This document shows, piece by piece, positions 8,485 through 11,977 of a DNA stretch of 11,977 nucleotides (its first letter is position 1; each line of letters starts with the position of its first letter). The notes beneath the pieces were generated by a model. It had not been told where the DNA came from and ran no database searches. It saw nothing but the letters and a program-made list of their open reading frames with translations. The position numbers and the translations under genes are program-made. The DNA is from Cyanobacteria bacterium UBA11370 (GTDB lineage Bacteria > Cyanobacteriota > Cyanobacteriia > Cyanobacteriales > Coleofasciculaceae): NCBI GenBank assembly GCA_003486645.1, contig DNGI01000096.1, positions 1 to 11,977 of the forward strand, in the 5' to 3' direction.

Positions 8485-8517
8485 AGATCCCCGACTTCTT
8501 CAAGAAGTCGGGGATCT
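8485..8517. repeat. Perfect 33-nt palindrome (hairpin repeat), copy 1
   Basis: Two 16-nt arms, AGATCCCCGACTTCTT and its exact reverse complement, are separated by one C, so the transcript could form a stem of about 14 bp with a TTCAA-type loop. An AGATCC-rich lead-in (8472-8484) precedes it. It could stop transcription of ppc, but no U-run follows, so it is not a classical intrinsic terminator. A second copy at the window end shows that it is a dispersed repeat. Confidence 0.88.
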
Positions 8518-8637
8518 AATGTGTCTGTGCGGGGTGAATCCCTTTTGTAAAGCTACGATGAAGAAAAAAGGAAATTTTGTGAAGTTATCAATAAGATAGC
8601 CCTTCATAAACTGGAATTAAAGTTTAATTAACTTTTT

Positions 8638-8643
8638 GATAAT
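8638..8643 (+). promoter_or_regulatory. Possible -10 element upstream of the phytase-like gene
   Basis: GATAAT (five of six matches to TATAAT) lies 53 nt before the ATG at 8697 but only 11 nt before the upstream ATG at 8655. If it is used, the downstream start is favoured. No good -35 is visible. Confidence 0.22.
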
Positions 8644-8696
8644 AGAACCATCCGATGCTTAGAGATGCAAAATCTTTATCCTCTATTGAAGATATG

Positions 8697-10178
8697 ATGC
8701 ACCCAAAGCATTGGCTTTCCCTATTAAGTTGTTCGGTTCTAGTATCTATACTCAATATTGCTGGAAATACTGCCACAGCACTAGCAGGTTCCTTAGTCAA
8801 TAGTTTAACAATTCCTGGCGAAAGTATCGATCTATCTTCCCTCAATGGCGGTAGTGGCGGTGCTAATATTAACCGCTTAGGTTTTTTCTCCGATCTTTAC
8901 TATGATCGCCACAGTAATGTTTACTATGGACTTGGCGATCGCGGCCCCGGTGGTGGGGTTCTCAACTATAATACCAGAGTCCAAAAGTTTTCCTTAGATG
9001 TTAACCAAAATACAGGCGTAATTAGTAACTTCAAACTGTTGGACACCATTCTATTTACTAACAACGGTAACAACTATAATGGATTGAATCCTCGGTTACT
9101 CAATGGCGATTCAAGCGTTCTCGGTCTTAGCTTTGATCCAGAGGGATTTGCCATTTCTCCGACTGGAAACTTCTATGTTTCTGATGAATATGGTCCCTCT
9201 GTTTATGAGTTTAGTTCAAACGGTTCATTCATCCGAGCATTTACAACCCCAAATACTATTCTTCCTCAAGCAAATGGTACTCCAAACTTTGTAGATGGTC
9301 GTCCAATTCTCACAAGTGGTCGTCAAGATAACCGGGGGTTTGAAGGGTTAACGCTTAGTCCAGATGGTACAAAATTATTTGCCATGTTACAAGACCCCTT
9401 AGTTAACGAAGGTTCTCCCGACGGACGGCGCAGTAATAACTTAAGAATTGTCGAATTTGATACAGCCACAGGTCTAAGTACGGCTCAATATATTTATCAA
9501 TTAGAAAGTTTGGTCGATATCAACAATCGTATTCCCGGAACTGAAAATGATTTTGGGTCAAATTCCCAAGGACGTAATATTGGCATTAGTGCTATTACCG
9601 CCATCAATAACAATGAGTTTTTGGTGCTAGAACGAGATAATCGAGGTGTGGGTGAAGCCGATCCGTTAGGGATTGCACCAGTTGCCAGTAAGCAGGTTTA
9701 CAAGATTAGTTTAACAGGAGCAACGGATGTCAGTAGCATCTCCTTGGTAGGAACAAATACCCTACCTGCAAATGTAACTCCTGTGAGTAAGTCTCTCTTT
9801 TTAGATATTGCCAGTGCTTTAAAAAATGCCGGGGAAACCCTTCCAGAAAAATTGGAAGGTTTGGCAATTGGGCCTCAACTGAGTGATGGTTCCTACGCAC
9901 TGCTATTAGGTACAGATAACGACTTTAGCGTTACTCAAACGGGTGAGAATAATACCCAGTTTGATGTTTGTACGGATGGCACAAGTTCTACTCAAGTACC
10001 CATTGATAGCGGTTGTCCAGAGGGACAATCTTTAATTCCTGCTTATCTCTACTCATTCAAAGTTAGCAGTACGGAATTAGGAGAATTTATCCCACCCAAA
10101 AAAGTACCAGAACCAGCAACAATAGGCGGGTTAGCTTTGTTTGGTTTAAGCGGTTTGTTGTTCAAACGGCGGAAGTAG
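8697..10178 (+). CDS. Esterase-like phytase-family protein with PEP-CTERM anchor
   Basis: Exported protein of 493 residues from the ATG at 8697. A signal peptide is visible (MHPKHW, hydrophobic core to about 25, likely cleavage after ATALA near 30). The body resembles the 'esterase-like activity of phytase' domain, probably a beta-propeller: FDPEGFAISPTG (146-157), SDEYGP (162-167), NRGFEGLTLSPDG (212-224) and KLEGLAIGP (385-393), acidic/Gly turns suited to metal binding. Two cysteines (425, 440) could form a disulfide. The C-terminus is a textbook PEP-CTERM signal: VPEP at about 470-473, a hydrophobic helix, then FKRRK. In such systems an exosortase cleaves at PEP and the protein reaches the envelope or exopolysaccharide; no exosortase gene lies here. 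The frame extends to ATG 8655, but that start would put 14 polar residues before the signal peptide, whereas a GAAG lies 5 nt before 8697. Substrate unknown; phytase activity should not be assumed. Confidence 0.88.
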   Translation: MHPKHWLSLLSCSVLVSILNIAGNTATALAGSLVNSLTIPGESIDLSSLNGGSGGANINRLGFFSDLYYDRHSNVYYGLGDRGPGGGVLNYNTRVQKFSLDVNQNTGVISNFKLLDTILFTNNGNNYNGLNPRLLNGDSSVLGLSFDPEGFAISPTGNFYVSDEYGPSVYEFSSNGSFIRAFTTPNTILPQANGTPNFVDGRPILTSGRQDNRGFEGLTLSPDGTKLFAMLQDPLVNEGSPDGRRSNNLRIVEFDTATGLSTAQYIYQLESLVDINNRIPGTENDFGSNSQGRNIGISAITAINNNEFLVLERDNRGVGEADPLGIAPVASKQVYKISLTGATDVSSISLVGTNTLPANVTPVSKSLFLDIASALKNAGETLPEKLEGLAIGPQLSDGSYALLLGTDNDFSVTQTGENNTQFDVCTDGTSSTQVPIDSGCPEGQSLIPAYLYSFKVSSTELGEFIPPKKVPEPATIGGLALFGLSGLLFKRRK

Positions 10179-10213
10179 AGTTAATACTCATTCTGTAAGA
10201 AGATGCGCTTAAT

Positions 10214-10223
10214 ACAGTACTGT
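10214..10223. promoter_or_regulatory. Small dyad after the phytase-like gene
   Basis: ACAGTACTGT is a perfect 10-bp palindrome within an imperfect larger dyad (TTAA on both sides, one extra T). Too short to call a terminator. The remaining gap sequence, 10224-10340, is AT-rich and I see nothing assignable in it. Confidence 0.2.
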
Positions 10224-10340
10224 TAATGCTACTCCTATACCCTGGAATAAGCGTGCTTTATTAAGAGCATCCTTTTACGTCGAATCCTGTAAAGATGTTG
10301 CAATGTAACGTCTCTACCCTTGGGTTTCTGAATTTTTCCC

Positions 10341-10346
10341 TATAAT
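10341..10346 (+). promoter_or_regulatory. Candidate -10 box upstream of the small ORF and LpxB-related gene
   Basis: TATAAT is a perfect consensus -10 hexamer about 90 nt before the small ORF. TTGGGT at 10320-10325 is a poor -35 at 15-bp spacing. A palindrome, ATGATATCAT (10366-10375), lies just downstream of where transcription would start and could be an operator, though AT-rich palindromes are common by chance. Confidence 0.35.
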
Positions 10347-10432
10347 TATGAGCAATTAGGCAGACATGATATCATTTAAAAGCTTGATCTTTTATCTATA
10401 GAGACTTCTGGTGAATTGCAGGGAAAGTCGAA

Positions 10433-10546
10433 ATGGCTAAAACGAAGAAAAAAATGGGTGTTCAACAAATGCTGTTACATCCACACGAAGAAACGAAAGT
10501 AATCCTTGAGTACTTGTGCGAACAGTCCGGGGAGTGTCAACAATAA
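10433..10546 (+). CDS. Candidate 37-residue small protein
   Basis: ATG-to-TAA frame encoding a basic N-terminus (MAKTKKKMGVQQ) followed by a likely amphipathic helix (LLHPHEETKVILEYLCEQSG) ending in GECQQ, with two cysteines. AGGGA at 10420-10424 lies 8 nt before the ATG, one of the better Shine-Dalgarno-like sites in the window, and an in-frame TGA at 10412 fixes the start. Codon choice (CAA, GAA, AAA, TTA) fits the neighbours. It lies 68 nt upstream of the LpxB-related gene on the same strand, behind a TATAAT box. I do not recognise the family. The opposite strand also has a 66-codon open frame over this stretch (TTG start at 10637, stop at 10437) with acceptable codons, so this call is tentative. 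Confidence 0.42.
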   Translation: MAKTKKKMGVQQMLLHPHEETKVILEYLCEQSGECQQ

Positions 10547-10614
10547 TAACATCGCCGTAATTTCCACCATCCGGTAAATTGATATAGATATTCACCAATA
10601 ACTCGTCACCGACT

Positions 10615-11889
10615 ATGCAACTCCTCTGCCTCAGCAATGGTCATGGAGAAGATATCATTGCCGTCCGAATTTTACAGGAATTGCAGCGTCACCCTGCTGC
10701 GCCCGAATTGGCAGCGTTGCCGTTAGTGGGTGAAGGCATGGCTTATACTCAATTGGACATTCCCATTATCGGACCAGTGCAAAGGATGCCCTCCGGTGGT
10801 TTTATTTATATGGAAAGTCGTCAATTGGTGCGAGATGTGCAAAGTGGATTATTGCAACTCACCTTAGCGCAATTTAAAGCCGTCCGCCGTTGGGCGAAGA
10901 AAGGAGGAGTGATCCTGGCAGTTGGGGATATTGTGCCGTTAGTGTTTGCGTGGTTAAGTGGCGCACCTTATGCCTTTATAGGTACGGCGAAATCTGAGTA
11001 TTATTTGCGAGATGAGGCGGGATGGTTGCCTAATCGATCGCGTTGGGAAGGGTGGTCAGGTTCAGTTTATTTGCCTTGGGAACGCTGGTTGATGAGTCGG
11101 ACGCGCTGCAAGGCAGTTTTTCCCAGAGATAAACTAACTACCACTATTTTACAACAATGGTCGATTCCTGCATTCGATTTGGGCAATCCAATGATGGATG
11201 GAATTGAACCTGAGAATCCTGCACCAATATTTTATGAAACGAATGCAGAATTAAAAGAAATTCAAAGACCATTGGTAATTACGTTGTTACCCGGTTCTCG
11301 GATACCGGAAGCGTATGAGAATTGGCACAAAATAGTGCTAGCCATAAATGGGTTATTGGAGGGTTTTAAAGAGCGATCGCTGTTGTTTCTCGGTGCGATC
11401 GCGCCTTCTTTAAGTCTGGACTCATTGGTAGAAATTTTACAAGGTCAAGGATGGCATCAACACCCCTCGGAATCGATTCCGTCCAATTTACAGCTTAATG
11501 ACCCAACTGCTATCACTTTTACTAACAAAAACGCTACGTTAGTTTTAAGCCAAGATGACTATAACTTGTGCCTACTTAAAGGGGACTGTTGTATTGCTAT
11601 GGCAGGAACAGCAACGGAACAATTTGTAGGATTAGGAAAACCTGCGATCGCTATTTCTGGATCTGGGCCTCAATATACTCCTGCTTTTGCTGAAGCGCAA
11701 ACTCGTTTGTTAGGGCCATCGTTAATTTTAGTGCAGCAGCCGGATAAAGTAGCTGGGGCGCTACAGCAATTATTCCGTGATCCGGATCGATTGCAATTAA
11801 TTGCTGAAAATGGTCGCAAACGAATGGGTAAAGCAGGGGCAGCTAATCGTATTGCTAATTGTTTGATGGAGAAGTTGGTTGTTGGTTGA
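10615..11889 (+). CDS. Lipid-A-disaccharide synthase-related protein (LpxB-like glycosyltransferase fold)
   Basis: A 424-residue cytosolic or membrane-peripheral protein of the cyanobacterial LpxB-related family (TIGR03492-like). It starts with LLCLSNGHGEDIIA (3-16), the Gly-rich first loop of a GT-B fold. Other family segments are LPLVGEGMAY (35-44), AVGDIVPLVFAW (102-113), LLPGSRIPEAYENW (224-237), and the C-terminal donor-site-like CIAMAGTATEQFVGLGKPA (326-344). LpxB joins UDP-diacylglucosamine to lipid X, but this paralogous family has no established reaction that I know, and cyanobacterial lipid A synthesis is unusual, so substrate and product should stay open. The ATG at 10615 is the natural start, since the family begins directly with the first strand, although no Shine-Dalgarno is visible. 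The last residues LVVG and the stop (GGT TGA) are formed by the GGTTGTT repeat. Three HIP1 sites lie in the gene. Confidence 0.9.
   Translation: MQLLCLSNGHGEDIIAVRILQELQRHPAAPELAALPLVGEGMAYTQLDIPIIGPVQRMPSGGFIYMESRQLVRDVQSGLLQLTLAQFKAVRRWAKKGGVILAVGDIVPLVFAWLSGAPYAFIGTAKSEYYLRDEAGWLPNRSRWEGWSGSVYLPWERWLMSRTRCKAVFPRDKLTTTILQQWSIPAFDLGNPMMDGIEPENPAPIFYETNAELKEIQRPLVITLLPGSRIPEAYENWHKIVLAINGLLEGFKERSLLFLGAIAPSLSLDSLVEILQGQGWHQHPSESIPSNLQLNDPTAITFTNKNATLVLSQDDYNLCLLKGDCCIAMAGTATEQFVGLGKPAIAISGSGPQYTPAFAEAQTRLLGPSLILVQQPDKVAGALQQLFRDPDRLQLIAENGRKRMGKAGAANRIANCLMEKLVVG
11874..11889 (+). repeat. GGTTGTT heptamer at the 3' end of the LpxB-related gene
   Basis: One full GGTTGTT (11877-11883) preceded by GTT and followed by GGTTGA, which supplies the final Gly codon and the TGA stop. 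This is the third occurrence in the window at a gene 3' end in sense orientation. It is short, but the context matches the ppc copy. Confidence 0.6.
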
Positions 11890-11947
11890 ATAGTTGATAG
11901 GAGTCTACAGCCTATTTCAGGCTTATGAAGTAAAGTATATCCAAGCC

Positions 11948-11977
11948 AGATCCCCGACTTCTTCAAGAAGTCGGGGA
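11948..11977. repeat. Palindromic hairpin repeat, copy 2, cut by the window end
   Basis: The first 30 of the 33 nt of the palindrome at 8485-8517 recur without mismatch; the window ends inside the second arm. It lies 59 nt past the repeat-formed stop of the LpxB-related gene, compared with about 50 nt between heptamer array and palindrome after ppc. It could form a 3'-end RNA hairpin. Confidence 0.88.

Noticed and set aside
8485..8517. Classical rho-independent terminator of ppc
   Set aside because: The stem is strong, but AATGTGTCTG rather than a U-run follows, and the same element recurs elsewhere, so it is called a dispersed hairpin repeat with a possible termination role only.
8356..8550. 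Open frame of 64 codons across the ppc end, the heptamer array and the palindrome (LLLVVGCWLLVVGC...)
   Set aside because: It is only the translation of the GGTTGTT array and the hairpin, and it overlaps the ppc C-terminus; no independent coding signal.
10437..10637. Antisense 66-codon frame containing NIYINLPDGGNYGDVIIVDTP
   Set aside because: Codons look acceptable, but it starts at TTG inside the LpxB-related gene and has no good ribosome site. Antisense frames of this size also occur by chance elsewhere in the window. It remains an alternative to the small plus-strand ORF.
11670..11966. 98-codon antisense frame over the end of the LpxB-related gene
   Set aside because: Shadow of a well-supported gene; its N-terminal part is a translation of the tail repeat region.

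Overview
The window looks chromosomal and cyanobacterial, most likely from a filamentous, repeat-rich species. By eye I count 13 copies of the HIP1 palindrome GCGATCGC (starts near 2414, 2748, 3782, 3926, 4334, 4703, 5152, 6875, 7682, 8935, 11373, 11395, 11644). There are also tandem heptamer/octamer repeats, a PEP-CTERM protein, a cyanobacterial-type PEP carboxylase and a lipid-A-disaccharide-synthase-related protein. Few genes have a good Shine-Dalgarno site, which is normal for this phylum.

Layout. (1) 67-4776, minus strand: a two-gene unit encoding a large membrane-anchored protein with an SGNH-hydrolase-like C-terminal domain (DUF1574 type), then an AlgI-like MBOAT O-acyltransferase. Together they form a plausible cell-envelope polysaccharide O-acylation module. 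(2) 4777-5003: divergent intergenic region with a GGGAAGT repeat and a dyad. (3) 5004-8390, plus strand: a conserved small protein (GTG start), then ppc, which supplies oxaloacetate by anaplerotic bicarbonate fixation. (4) 8391-8696: intergenic, with five perfect GGTTGTT heptamers and a perfect 33-nt palindrome. (5) 8697-10178: a secreted esterase-like-phytase/beta-propeller protein with a PEP-CTERM tail. (6) 10179-11889: an AT-rich gap, a candidate 37-codon small ORF, and the LpxB-related glycosyltransferase-like gene. Behind it the heptamer and the palindrome occur again.

The proteins belong to known families. I do not see a CRISPR array, phage, transposase, toxin-antitoxin pair or RNA gene. 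What stands out is how simple-sequence repeats are arranged around and inside genes. A GGTTGTT heptamer sits on the sense strand at three gene 3' ends and twice forms the last codon and stop. An octamer array lies in frame inside the DUF1574 gene, where a copy-number change would shift the reading frame. The MBOAT gene has a 30-bp tandem duplication in a membrane segment, and PEP carboxylase has a repeat-like insertion next to a catalytic-region motif. Most speculatively, the surface-acylation module could be switched on and off by octamer slippage; that is inference only.
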